Shown here: piece by piece, positions 7,500-13,307 of the stretch
Layout: each line of letters begins with the position of its first letter
Numbering within the stretch: position 1 is the first letter of the stretch
DNA from: SZUA-1535 sp964594175
GTDB taxonomy: Archaea; Aenigmatarchaeota; Aenigmatarchaeia; Aenigmatarchaeales; SZUA-1535
DNA: 17,554 bases
Assembly (NCBI GenBank): GCA_964594175.1
Contig: CAZQLM010000016.1
Location: 1-17,554, forward strand
Direction: 5' to 3'
Notes under the pieces: generated by a model
Database searches by the model: none
The model's input: the letters and a program-made list of their open reading frames with translations, nothing else
What the model was told of the DNA's origin: nothing
Made by a program: the position numbers and the translations under genes

Positions 7500-7511
7500 A
7501 AAAATTTAAAC
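7500..7511 (+). promoter_or_regulatory. TATA box of ogt
   Basis: AAAATTTAAACT predicts a start near 7534, about 9 nt before the ATG at 7543. The short leader carries GGGTAGG, at best a weak ribosome binding site. The promoter is back to back with that of the exported-protein/taw2 unit. Confidence 0.4.
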
Positions 7512-7542
7512 TAAAGCATACACGCTATTCGGGTAGGAAAAT

Positions 7543-8028
7543 ATGAGATTGCTCGGTTTTGAGCTTTATTGCGTGCAGCTTGTTCGGGAAGGAAAGCTTC
7601 TGGCTTACGCTTTACACTACTCAATGGATAAAAGTTTAAAACAATTGAAAAGAATAGCAGAGTTTCACGGGTTGAAAGGTGAAATTGTCGAAAATGAAAC
7701 TTTTGAGAGGGAAATAAAACGCAGGATAGAAAATTTCATTTTTAATGACAGAAAACCTAAAATAAAACTTGATATCTACAGATATGCTGAAGTTTATCGA
7801 AAGCTTCTTAAAATTCCTCGCGGATGTGTGAAAAGCTATTCAGAAATAGCGAAAGATTTGAAACTCTCTATGCCTTTGCTTATAAAAATACTCGCTCACA
7901 ATCCTATGCTTATTTTAATACCGTGTCACCGCATAATAAGAAAGGATGGAAGTATCTCTGGATATACTCCTTTAGGAAAAAAGTTTAAAGAAGTTTTGCT
8001 GAGAACAGAAGGATACAAAATTTGTTGA
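7543..8028 (+). CDS. ogt: O6-alkylguanine-DNA alkyltransferase (methylated-DNA-protein cysteine methyltransferase)
   Basis: Suicide DNA-repair protein that moves the alkyl group from O6-alkylguanine to its own cysteine. The 161-residue protein has the diagnostic IPCHRIIRKDGSISGY (active Cys about 128), the upstream IPRGCVKSYSEIA helix-turn-helix entry (about 91-103), the Asn hinge in HNP (about 120), and the closing GKKFKEVLL..E. The N-terminal 75 residues are divergent, as usual in archaeal members. An oddity: the recognition helix normally reads P-R-A-V-G with the Arg finger that flips the damaged base, but here it reads SMPLLIKILAHNP with no Arg. Either another residue does this job or the protein has drifted. 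It is a single-gene unit, divergent from the taw2 pair. Confidence 0.9.
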   Translation: MRLLGFELYCVQLVREGKLLAYALHYSMDKSLKQLKRIAEFHGLKGEIVENETFEREIKRRIENFIFNDRKPKIKLDIYRYAEVYRKLLKIPRGCVKSYSEIAKDLKLSMPLLIKILAHNPMLILIPCHRIIRKDGSISGYTPLGKKFKEVLLRTEGYKIC

Positions 8029-8042
8029 ATACTTTACAAAAT

Positions 8043-8051
8043 CTTTAAAAA
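8043..8051 (+). promoter_or_regulatory. TATA box of the DUF134 gene
   Basis: CTTTAAAAA is centred about 27 nt before the ATG at 8075. The upstream in-frame ATG at 8063 would lie before the predicted transcription start, so 8075 is chosen. Confidence 0.5.
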
Positions 8052-8074
8052 GTTTTGAACATATGTCCATAATT

Positions 8075-8497
8075 ATGCCACGACCTAAAAAGTACAGACT
8101 TATCGGCGAAACTCCACTGGCACTTTATTTCAAACCTCGAGGAATACCGCTTCGTGATTTAGAAGAAATCGAGCTCAGTTTGGACGAGCTCGAAACGATA
8201 AAGCTAAAGGATTTAAAAGGTCTAAACCAAGAAGAATGTGCAAAACGCATGCAAATTTCACGTGCGACTTTTGCAAGAATTTTACGTTCGGCAAGGAAAA
8301 AAATCGCACGCTTCCTGCTCGAGGCAAAGGCGCTGAAAATCGATGAAAAAGTAAGGCTTATTAATGCGAGAAAATACCGTTGTTTAGAGTGTCTTAAAGA
8401 ATTTGAGATAAGAGCAGGAAAAAACGTTCGAAGTACTGTTTGTCCTTTTTGTGGTTCGGATAAATTCGAGTCTTTGCATAAAATCCTTTGGAGGTGA
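8075..8497 (+). CDS. DUF134 family DNA-binding regulator with C-terminal zinc ribbon
   Basis: A predicted DNA-binding protein of the DUF134 (COG1342) family. The 140-residue protein opens with the family signature MPRPKKYR. It has a sigma-region-4-like helix-turn-helix (about 36-72, LDELETIKLKDLKGLNQEE then ISRATFARILRSARKK) and a zinc ribbon with two CxxC pairs (Cys about 103, 106, 123, 126). Family members commonly sit beside NifX-type and MinD/ferredoxin ATPase genes in anaerobes, as here, so it is the natural candidate regulator of the metal-cluster locus that follows. The next gene begins 5 nt after the stop, and its ribosome binding site overlaps the end of this gene. Confidence 0.9.
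   Translation: MPRPKKYRLIGETPLALYFKPRGIPLRDLEEIELSLDELETIKLKDLKGLNQEECAKRMQISRATFARILRSARKKIARFLLEAKALKIDEKVRLINARKYRCLECLKEFEIRAGKNVRSTVCPFCGSDKFESLHKILWR
8490..8497 (+). promoter_or_regulatory. Strong ribosome binding site for the Cys-rich protein
   Basis: GGAGGTGA spans the last codons and stop of the DUF134 gene and lies 5 nt before ATG 8503. It fixes the start at 8503 rather than the TTG at 8488, and shows the gene is translated from a shared mRNA. Confidence 0.75.
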
Positions 8498-8502
8498 ATG
8501 CA

Positions 8503-8712
8503 ATGCCTTTTGGCTTCGGTAGGGGCTGGGGAAGAAGATTTGCAAATAGGTTTTGGCGTTTTGGAAAAGGCTTTCGCGGAGCGAGAGCGGGTGGACCAAG
8601 CAAATGCGTTTGCCCTAATTGTGGCTATGAGATTCCGCACGTTCGTGGCAAACCTTGCTCCGCTGAAGTCTGCCCGAAATGCGGAACAAGAATGATCGGA
8701 AAATGGGAGTGA
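8503..8712 (+). CDS. Small Gly/Arg-rich protein with two CxxC pairs (metal-binding)
   Basis: A 69-residue protein. Residues 1-32 are a basic Gly/Arg/aromatic tail (FGFGRGWGRRF... FRGARAGG). Residues 35-60 hold six cysteines in the pattern CVCPNC...PC....CPKC, with GYEIPHVRGKPC between the CxxC pairs, as in a rubredoxin/zinc-ribbon-like knuckle. Short proteins of this style with a P-H-x-R-G-x-P-C core occur next to NifX-type genes in anaerobes; no biochemical function is known to me. It could bind zinc or an Fe-S centre. Its Gly-Trp-Gly-Arg-Arg motif recurs at the C terminus of the next protein. The stop TGA overlaps the GTG alternative start of the next gene. Confidence 0.85.
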   Translation: MPFGFGRGWGRRFANRFWRFGKGFRGARAGGPSKCVCPNCGYEIPHVRGKPCSAEVCPKCGTRMIGKWE

Positions 8713-8717
8713 TTGCC

Positions 8718-9107
8718 ATGCGAATAGCAATTCCTGCGGTGGAGGATAAAATAGAGAGCTCTATTTCTCCTGTTTTCGGAAGAGCGCAGTATTTTATCTT
8801 AGTGAAAATCGAAGGTAATGAGATTAAAAACTGGAATGCTGTAAAAAATCCGGCAGTAGTTGAGCGTGGTGGGGCAGGAATTTTAGCCGCGAGAACCGTT
8901 GCCGAGCAGAATGTGGAAGCTGTTATAGTTATTTCTCTCGGCCCGAGAGCGTTTCAAGCATTGCACGCGAGTGGAATAAAGATTTATCGCGGAAAGGAAG
9001 GAAGCGTTAAGGAAAATGCCGAAGCATTTGTGCACGGAGAACTGCAGGAATTCGCAGCGCCTACCAGGGGTTTTGGAGCAAGACACGGCTGGGGAAGGAG
9101 ATGGTAA
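8718..9107 (+). CDS. NifX/MTH1175-like metal-cluster-binding protein with Gly/Arg tail
   Basis: Member of the dinitrogenase iron-molybdenum cofactor biosynthesis (NifX/NifY/NafY, MTH1175-like) family, an RNase H-like fold that carries metal clusters. It shows MRIAIPAVED, then ISPVFGRAQYF (the family's S-x-x-FGRA-x-x-F motif, with Val where His is common), RGGAGILAA and GIKIYRG. The 129-residue chain ends in TRGFGARHGWGRRW, a tail like the start of the preceding Cys-rich protein. ATG 8718 has GGGAG (8705-8709) 8 nt before it; GTG 8709, overlapping the previous stop, is an alternative. Its 3' end overlaps the transporter gene by 7 nt. There is no nitrogenase nearby, so a Fe-Mo cofactor role is unlikely; an orange-protein-like role is possible. 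Confidence 0.9.
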   Translation: MRIAIPAVEDKIESSISPVFGRAQYFILVKIEGNEIKNWNAVKNPAVVERGGAGILAARTVAEQNVEAVIVISLGPRAFQALHASGIKIYRGKEGSVKENAEAFVHGELQEFAAPTRGFGARHGWGRRW

Positions 9108-10345
9108 AGAAAAAACTCGAAGAAGGAAGGAGAGTTTTGAGAAATGTATTAATGATTTTGCTTCTCCTTTCCCTTGCAAAGTTTTTTGCTGGAGTAATTA
9201 GCAACACTTCTCTACTCGTGGCGGATGCCCTGCACTCTTTCGTTGATTTTTCAGCTGTTCTCACGGCTTATATAGGGTTGAGCATAGCCTCGCTGCCAGC
9301 GAGCAAGAAATTTCCATACGGCTATTACAAGGCAGAAAGTTTGGCAGCACTTTTCGTTTCGCTTTTCATTCTCTTTGCAGGAATAGAGCTCGTGCTCCAT
9401 GCAGTTGAAAAGCTCTTTGCTGTGCCAAGCATTGCCCATCCTGAGATAGCCCTTTCGGTTGCACTGCTTTCAGGCACGGTTTCGCTTTTTCTATCTCGCT
9501 ATCAGGAAAAAGCCGCAAAACTCGTGAATTCTCAGGCAATGGAAGCGAGTGCAAAGGAGATGCTCATGGACTTTTTTTCTTCTTTGCTCGTGTTTTTCGC
9601 CCTGATCTTTTCTTGGTTTAAAATTCCATATACCGAGAGCGCGGGAACTATAATCATTGCTTTGATAGTTACGAAAATAGCCTTAGAAAACGTTTATCAG
9701 GCAATCCTTGCTCTAATGGACATATCTCCAAAAGAACTCGAAAGAAATGTGCTTAAAGTGCTCGGAGAATTCTCGGGAATTGAGGGATTCGCAAATCTCA
9801 AGCTAAGAAAGGCTGGGCCATTTGCTTTCGGAGAAATCACGATCAAGGTGAGGAAGCATTTGAACGTTGAAGAAGCTCACGAAATAAGCGATGTGCTCGA
9901 AGAAAGGATAAAGGAAGAAGTCCCAGAAATCGAGAAAATTACGGTTCACGTAGAGCCATATGAGGAGAGCAGGCAGATAATAGCCGTGCCTGTAAGCGAA
10001 GATAAAGGGCTTAACTCTGCTATTTCAAAGCATTTCGCCCGCGCGAAGGGCTTTGTAATAGCTTTTGTCGATTTAAGCAACAAAAAAATAATTTCCTGGG
10101 AGTATGCAAAAAATCCTCACTTAGGAAAAAAAGTAAGGGCAGGATTAGCTACTGCTAAGTGGCTGGTGAGGAATTACAGAATAAATGCGGTGCTCACAAA
10201 GGAAATGGGGGAAATAGCTTACAGCACGCTTAAAAGCTCGCTTGTAGATGTTTACCTTGCTAAAGGGAAAAATGCCAAGCAAGCCCTGCTCGCTTTCGCA
10301 AGTGGCTATGCGAAAAAATTCACCAAGCCGAAGCAAAAAGAGTAG
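9101..10345 (+). CDS. Cation diffusion facilitator (CDF) transporter fused to a NifX-like domain
   Basis: A 414-residue membrane transporter of the CDF family, which exports divalent metals in exchange for protons. Residues about 12-205 hold the six transmembrane helices, about 210-286 the ferredoxin-like cytoplasmic domain (ends in ITVHVEP), and about 292-400 a NifX/MTH1175-like domain (IIAVPVSEDKGLNSAISKHFARAKGF). The membrane metal site is readable: TM2 has HSFVD (His45, Asp49) and TM5 has EMLMD (Glu153, Asp157). Most CDFs have His or Asp at the position of Glu153, so metal preference may differ. The fused domain faces the cytoplasm and could sense or deliver the same metal or cluster as the stand-alone NifX proteins. 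The gene overlaps the preceding stop by 7 nt; GGGG at 9091-9094 precedes ATG 9101. Confidence 0.93.
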   Translation: MVKKKLEEGRRVLRNVLMILLLLSLAKFFAGVISNTSLLVADALHSFVDFSAVLTAYIGLSIASLPASKKFPYGYYKAESLAALFVSLFILFAGIELVLHAVEKLFAVPSIAHPEIALSVALLSGTVSLFLSRYQEKAAKLVNSQAMEASAKEMLMDFFSSLLVFFALIFSWFKIPYTESAGTIIIALIVTKIALENVYQAILALMDISPKELERNVLKVLGEFSGIEGFANLKLRKAGPFAFGEITIKVRKHLNVEEAHEISDVLEERIKEEVPEIEKITVHVEPYEESRQIIAVPVSEDKGLNSAISKHFARAKGFVIAFVDLSNKKIISWEYAKNPHLGKKVRAGLATAKWLVRNYRINAVLTKEMGEIAYSTLKSSLVDVYLAKGKNAKQALLAFASGYAKKFTKPKQKE

Positions 10346-10381
10346 GGAATTTCTGCAAAATTTAAAACTATTGGATGCTTG

Positions 10382-10394
10382 TTTTTGTCAAAAA
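10382..10394. terminator. Possible bidirectional T-tract terminator
   Basis: TTTTTG-T-CAAAAA forms a small palindrome giving a T-run on both strands. It lies 36 nt after the transporter stop and at the 3' end of the convergent small - strand gene (stop at 10388). Confidence 0.35.
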
Positions 10395-10627
10395 TCTTTT
10401 ACTTTAAAAAATCTTCTAAAATTTCCTGGTTCTCTGAAAGTCTTTATTCTTCTCAGAATTTCTTTTTTCTGCGCTCTTAAATTTTCCAGCCACCCATTGA
10501 AATCGAAATCGCTTCTACCAATTTCTACAACCTCTATTTTCGGAGTTTTCCGAGCAAGGAAAATGTAAGGGCGCATGTATTCCTTCCAGATTTCCTCTAC
10601 GCTTGTTTCAAATCTCTTTCTAAACAT
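10388..10627 (-). CDS. Small partner protein of the nucleotidyltransferase-like gene
   Basis: A 79-residue protein I do not recognise. It is basic and helical (Arg/Lys/Glu-rich, LRAQKKEILRRIKTF), with conserved-looking aromatic positions (EIWKEYMRPYIFLARKTP) and no cysteines or membrane segment. It starts inside the end of the upstream nucleotidyltransferase-like gene (8-nt overlap) behind AAGGTGC, so translation is probably coupled. Tight coupling of a small protein to a minimal nucleotidyltransferase suggests a two-component module such as a toxin-antitoxin pair, but it lacks the HEPN R-x4-x6-H motif usual in such pairs, so this is only a guess. Confidence 0.75.
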   Translation of the reverse strand: MFRKRFETSVEEIWKEYMRPYIFLARKTPKIEVVEIGRSDFDFNGWLENLRAQKKEILRRIKTFREPGNFRRFFKVKDF

Positions 10628-11189
10628 TTTCCAGCACCTTTAGAGAAATTCCGATCTCATTTGCTATCCTTCGCATTTTTTCCCTATCAACAATTTCTTT
10701 GAATTTCTCGTAAAGAAATGCCGCATCCTTCAAATCCTTATCCGCACCAAGATATATCTTATACGGTATCTGAAGCTCTGGAGGAGAAATGAAGAGCTGA
10801 AACCTTTCATTCACGATAACCTTAATTCTGTTCTCAATGGAAAAAACATCAAAAAAATCTTTAACGGATTTTAAATCAAAATACCACAATTTTTCGGAAA
10901 ATATATCGACCTTTTCCTTTAACTCGAAAAGGAATCTGTAAAAATCCTTAAAGTTTTCGGCAAAATAAAAGCCGCTGCTTGAAAGTTCTTCATATAATTT
11001 TTCTGCTTTTTCTTTTTCGATATTTTCTATTAAAATATCCACATCCTGCGTCGGCCTGTTTTCCCCCAAAAGAATAGCAACATACCCGCTTACTATTACA
11101 TATCTTACGTGTTTTTCCAGAATTGAAACAAACTTGAATACAATTTCATCAAGCTCTGTTATTTCTTTTGAAATTTTTATTACCCTCAT
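10620..11189 (-). CDS. Minimal nucleotidyltransferase-like protein (Pol-beta fold)
   Basis: A 189-residue protein with the Pol-beta-type nucleotidyltransferase core: YVIVSGYVAILLG (about 30-42), RPTQDVDILI with the metal-binding pair Asp49/Asp51, and VDIF with a third acidic residue (Asp95). The S-G-Y-x-A-x-x-L-G-x-x-R-x-T-x-D-V-D pattern is that of the AbiEii/DUF6036-like group, many of which act in toxin-antitoxin or phage-defence modules. The C-terminal half is helical and may bind the small partner encoded just downstream. The gene is more A/T-rich than its neighbours (about 27-35% G+C in two lines I counted) and opposes the metal-cluster genes on both sides. Start ATG 11189 is about 26 nt from the TATA box, so leaderless. 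Confidence 0.85.
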   Translation of the reverse strand: MRVIKISKEITELDEIVFKFVSILEKHVRYVIVSGYVAILLGENRPTQDVDILIENIEKEKAEKLYEELSSSGFYFAENFKDFYRFLFELKEKVDIFSEKLWYFDLKSVKDFFDVFSIENRIKVIVNERFQLFISPPELQIPYKIYLGADKDLKDAAFLYEKFKEIVDREKMRRIANEIGISLKVLENV

Positions 11190-11233
11190 AAAATATTTTT
11201 AGGTTAAGCTCTATAAAAACTTTGGGTGGTAGC
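11190..11233. promoter_or_regulatory. Interlocked divergent promoters
   Basis: This 44-nt gap serves two genes. On the - strand, TTTTTATAG (11211-11219) is centred about 26 nt from ATG 11189. On the + strand, AAATATTTTT (11191-11200) would start transcription near 11221, leaving a leader with GGGTGGT (11224-11230) before ATG 11234. The - strand TATA box lies between the + strand TATA box and its start site, so the two promoters probably exclude each other. Confidence 0.45.
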
Positions 11234-11572
11234 ATGCGAATAGCAATTCCAATAAAAGAAAAAAACGGGATGGATTCGCGCATAGAAGAGCATTTCGGAA
11301 GGGCGAGGTTTTTCGCGATTTACGATAGCGAAAGCAAGCGGCTGGAAGAAATTGAAGTAAGGAAAGCGGAGCACGGAATATGCTCGCCGGCAAGAGCGCT
11401 TTTGGAGCTGGGAATAGATGCTGTTTTTGTTCTTGGAATTGGAGTAAAGGCGCGCACGCTTTTCGAAGAAAACGGAGTAAAAGTTTTCACCGGAAATTTT
11501 CGCAACTTGCGTGAAGTTGCGGAAAATATTGATAAGCTGGAAAGCTTTCGTGGAGGATGCGAGAAATGGTAA
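11234..11572 (+). CDS. NifX/MTH1175-like metal-cluster-binding protein
   Basis: Second stand-alone member of the NifX/MTH1175 family in this locus, 112 residues, without the Gly/Arg tail. It begins MRIAIPIKEK and has the full motif IEEHFGRARFF (with His, unlike the copy at 8718-9107), a HGICSPARALLELGIDAVFVLGIG core with one Cys that could ligate metal, and GVKVFTG. ATG 11234 follows GGGTGGT, which decides against the upstream TTG at 11222. The stop overlaps the next gene's start (ATG at 11566) by 7 nt. Adjacency to two MinD/ferredoxin ATPases is the classic context for orange-protein-like family members. Confidence 0.9.
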   Translation: MRIAIPIKEKNGMDSRIEEHFGRARFFAIYDSESKRLEEIEVRKAEHGICSPARALLELGIDAVFVLGIGVKARTLFEENGVKVFTGNFRNLREVAENIDKLESFRGGCEKW

Positions 11573-12411
11573 TTACCATAGCGAGCGGAAAGGGCGGGGC
11601 TGGAAAAACTTTCATTGCCTGCTCTTTGGCAAGAGAGCTTGCGAAAAACCACAGAGTGCTTTTGGTGGATGCGGATTGCGAGTGCCCCAATACCAGAATC
11701 TTTTTTCCAGGAGCGAAACTGAAGGAAGAAAAAGCTGTTAAAACGTTTTATCCAGAGCTTGAAAAAAAGCTCTGCAATCGCTGCGGAGCTTGTGCAAGAG
11801 TTTGCAAAACACATGCAATCTTCACCGCAAAGGACGGCTATCCAGCAATCCTTCAAGAGCTCTGCAACGCCTGCGGAGCCTGCTTTATTGCATGCAAACA
11901 AAACGCTTTAAAGAAAAGATTTAGAGAAATCGGAAAAATAAGGGAATTCGAGATTTCCTCGCATTTTTCGCTCATCGAAGGCGAGCTTTTTCCTGGAGAA
12001 GAAGAAAGCATACCCGTTTTGCGCGAACTCTGGAAGAGAGCGGAAAAAATTCTCGGTGAAGTCGATTTTGTTGTTATAGACTCTCCTCCCGGTGTGAGAT
12101 GCGCTTCGCTGTTCTGCATTGAAAAAAGCTGTGCCGTGCTTTTGGTAGCAGAAGCGAGCGAGTTCGGAATAAGCGATGCTCTTCGCGTTGCCAAAGCGTG
12201 CGAGTTTTTGCAAAAAAATTTTTTCGTCGTGCTGAACAAAGCTGGCAAAGACTCGAGCGAATTTCCGGAAGCGGAAAAGATGATTCAATGCATTCCATTT
12301 TCGCGGGAAATTCTCGAAAGGTGTGCAAAGGGCGTGCTTCCCGAAAGAGAGGAGATAAAAGCCCTTGCGGAATTCGTGGTGAAATTGCATGAAAAAAATA
12401 GCGGTGGTTAG
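11566..12411 (+). CDS. MinD-type ATPase with inserted two-[4Fe-4S] ferredoxin domain (first copy)
   Basis: A 281-residue P-loop ATPase of the MinD/Mrp/ParA group (COG1149) in which a ferredoxin domain is inserted after the first strand-helix units. It has the deviant Walker A GKGGAGKT (about 8-15), VDADCECPN (about 35-42, with two extra Cys), two CxxCxxCxxxC clusters (about 70-80 and 100-110) and the Walker B region DFVVIDSPPG. Such proteins pair ATP hydrolysis with Fe-S redox chemistry and act as dimers or heterodimers with the neighbouring paralogue. GGAGGA at 11552-11557, 8 nt before ATG 11566, chooses this start over the ATG at 11557. It overlaps the following paralogue by 23 nt, indicating translational coupling. 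Confidence 0.93.
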   Translation: MVITIASGKGGAGKTFIACSLARELAKNHRVLLVDADCECPNTRIFFPGAKLKEEKAVKTFYPELEKKLCNRCGACARVCKTHAIFTAKDGYPAILQELCNACGACFIACKQNALKKRFREIGKIREFEISSHFSLIEGELFPGEEESIPVLRELWKRAEKILGEVDFVVIDSPPGVRCASLFCIEKSCAVLLVAEASEFGISDALRVAKACEFLQKNFFVVLNKAGKDSSEFPEAEKMIQCIPFSREILERCAKGVLPEREEIKALAEFVVKLHEKNSGG

Positions 12412-13264
12412 CGGAAAGGGAGGAGCTGGAAAAACGAGCATGGTAGCAGCGCTTGCTTTTCTCGCGGGAAGAAAGCACGCGGTGGTAGCGGTTGATTGCG
12501 ATGTCGACGCTCCAAATCTGGGAAAAATACTCAGGGTGAAAGTTTTAGAAGAAAAAGAAACGTTTACTAGCGAAAAGGCTAAAATAAACAAAAATCTTTG
12601 CAAGAAATGCCATGCTTGCATGCTTGCATGCAATTTCTCGGCTATCAAGCTCGGTAAAGACGGATTTCCAGAAATAGCACAGCTGTACTGCGAGGGATGC
12701 GGGGCTTGCATGCTTGCCTGCCAGAACAACGCGATAGCTCTCGAAAGGGTGAAAAACGGAAGGGTTGTTGTCGGGAAAAGTAAGTTCGGAGTTAGCTTTG
12801 TTGGTGGTGTGCTAGATATTGGCGAGAGCGGAAGCGGAAAGATAATTACTGAGGTGAAAAAAAAGGCATGCGAACTCGCGAAAAGGGAGAAGGCAAGGCT
12901 CGTGCTGATAGATTCTTCGCCTGGAATAGGCTGCCCGGTTATAGCGAGTTTGAGCACCGTGGATTTCGCTTTACTCGTTACAGAGCCTTCGCTTTCAGCT
13001 TTTCACGATTTGAAAAGGATTTTGGAAGTCGTCGAGCATTTCGGAATTGAAAAAAGTGTTGTGATAAATAAAGCAAACGTAAATGAAAAAATAAAAGAAA
13101 AAATTCTGGAGTTTTGTAAACGACGGGAAATAAAAGTCATTGCAGAATTTCCTTATGATAATGTTTTTATCAAAAGCGTCAACAATCTAGTCCCATTACC
13201 TTTAATAACCGATAAATATAACACGAAATTTTTTGAAATTTTAAAGGATTTTAAAGTTATTTAA
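12389..13264 (+). CDS. MinD-type ATPase with inserted two-[4Fe-4S] ferredoxin domain (second copy)
   Basis: A 291-residue paralogue of the preceding ATPase. It has Walker A GKGGAGKT (about 9-16), VDCDVDAPN (about 35-43), two CxxCxxCxxxC clusters (Cys about 71/74/77/81 and 101/104/107/111), the family segment GVLDIGESGSGK, and VLIDSSPGIGCP at Walker B. The two paralogues probably form a heterodimer that serves the NifX-like proteins. The start lies inside the first ATPase gene behind GTGGTGA (12376-12382). The base composition drops sharply near 13050: I count 53% G+C at 12901-12960 but 25% at 13081-13140 and 17% at 13201-13260, while the reading frame stays intact to the stop. The last 65 or so codons therefore look as if they came from a different background. 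Confidence 0.93.
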   Translation: MKKIAVVSGKGGAGKTSMVAALAFLAGRKHAVVAVDCDVDAPNLGKILRVKVLEEKETFTSEKAKINKNLCKKCHACMLACNFSAIKLGKDGFPEIAQLYCEGCGACMLACQNNAIALERVKNGRVVVGKSKFGVSFVGGVLDIGESGSGKIITEVKKKACELAKREKARLVLIDSSPGIGCPVIASLSTVDFALLVTEPSLSAFHDLKRILEVVEHFGIEKSVVINKANVNEKIKEKILEFCKRREIKVIAEFPYDNVFIKSVNNLVPLPLITDKYNTKFFEILKDFKVI

Positions 13265-13269
13265 AGTTA

Positions 13270-13303
13270 AATATTTTTATATTTAAGTGTTTTCGGGGGT
13301 GAT
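13270..13303 (+). promoter_or_regulatory. Promoter and ribosome binding site of the small unknown gene
   Basis: An A/T tract with two TATA-like cores (AATATTTTT and TTTATATTT, 13270-13284) is followed by GGGGGTGAT (13295-13303), 4 nt before ATG 13308. The strong ribosome binding site fixes the start at 13308 rather than the upstream in-frame start at 13287. Confidence 0.5.
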
Positions 13304-13307
13304 TACA

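Noticed and set aside
8125..8730. A 201-codon open frame on the - strand opposite the DUF134 and Cys-rich genes
   Set aside because: Low-complexity Ser/Phe/Ala translation, opposite two well-supported + strand genes with ribosome binding site and cysteine motifs.
8718..11572. Nitrogenase cofactor (nif) gene cluster
   Set aside because: The NifX-like domains alone could suggest it, but no nifH, nifD, nifK, nifB, nifE or nifN is present. The NifX/MTH1175 family is widespread in non-fixing anaerobes.
11908..12957. A 349-codon open frame on the - strand across both MinD-type ATPase genes
   Set aside because: Its translation is Ser/Phe/His-rich and lacks any motif, it has no promoter or ribosome binding site, and both + strand genes beneath it have full family motifs. 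It is a by-product of the codon use of the real genes.
4939..13264. A functional link between ftsZ and the orange-protein-like genes because MinD-type ATPases and FtsZ lie within one window
   Set aside because: These ATPases carry inserted ferredoxin domains and are not division-site MinD proteins. ftsZ is in a separate unit, divided from them by taw2, an exported protein and ogt.
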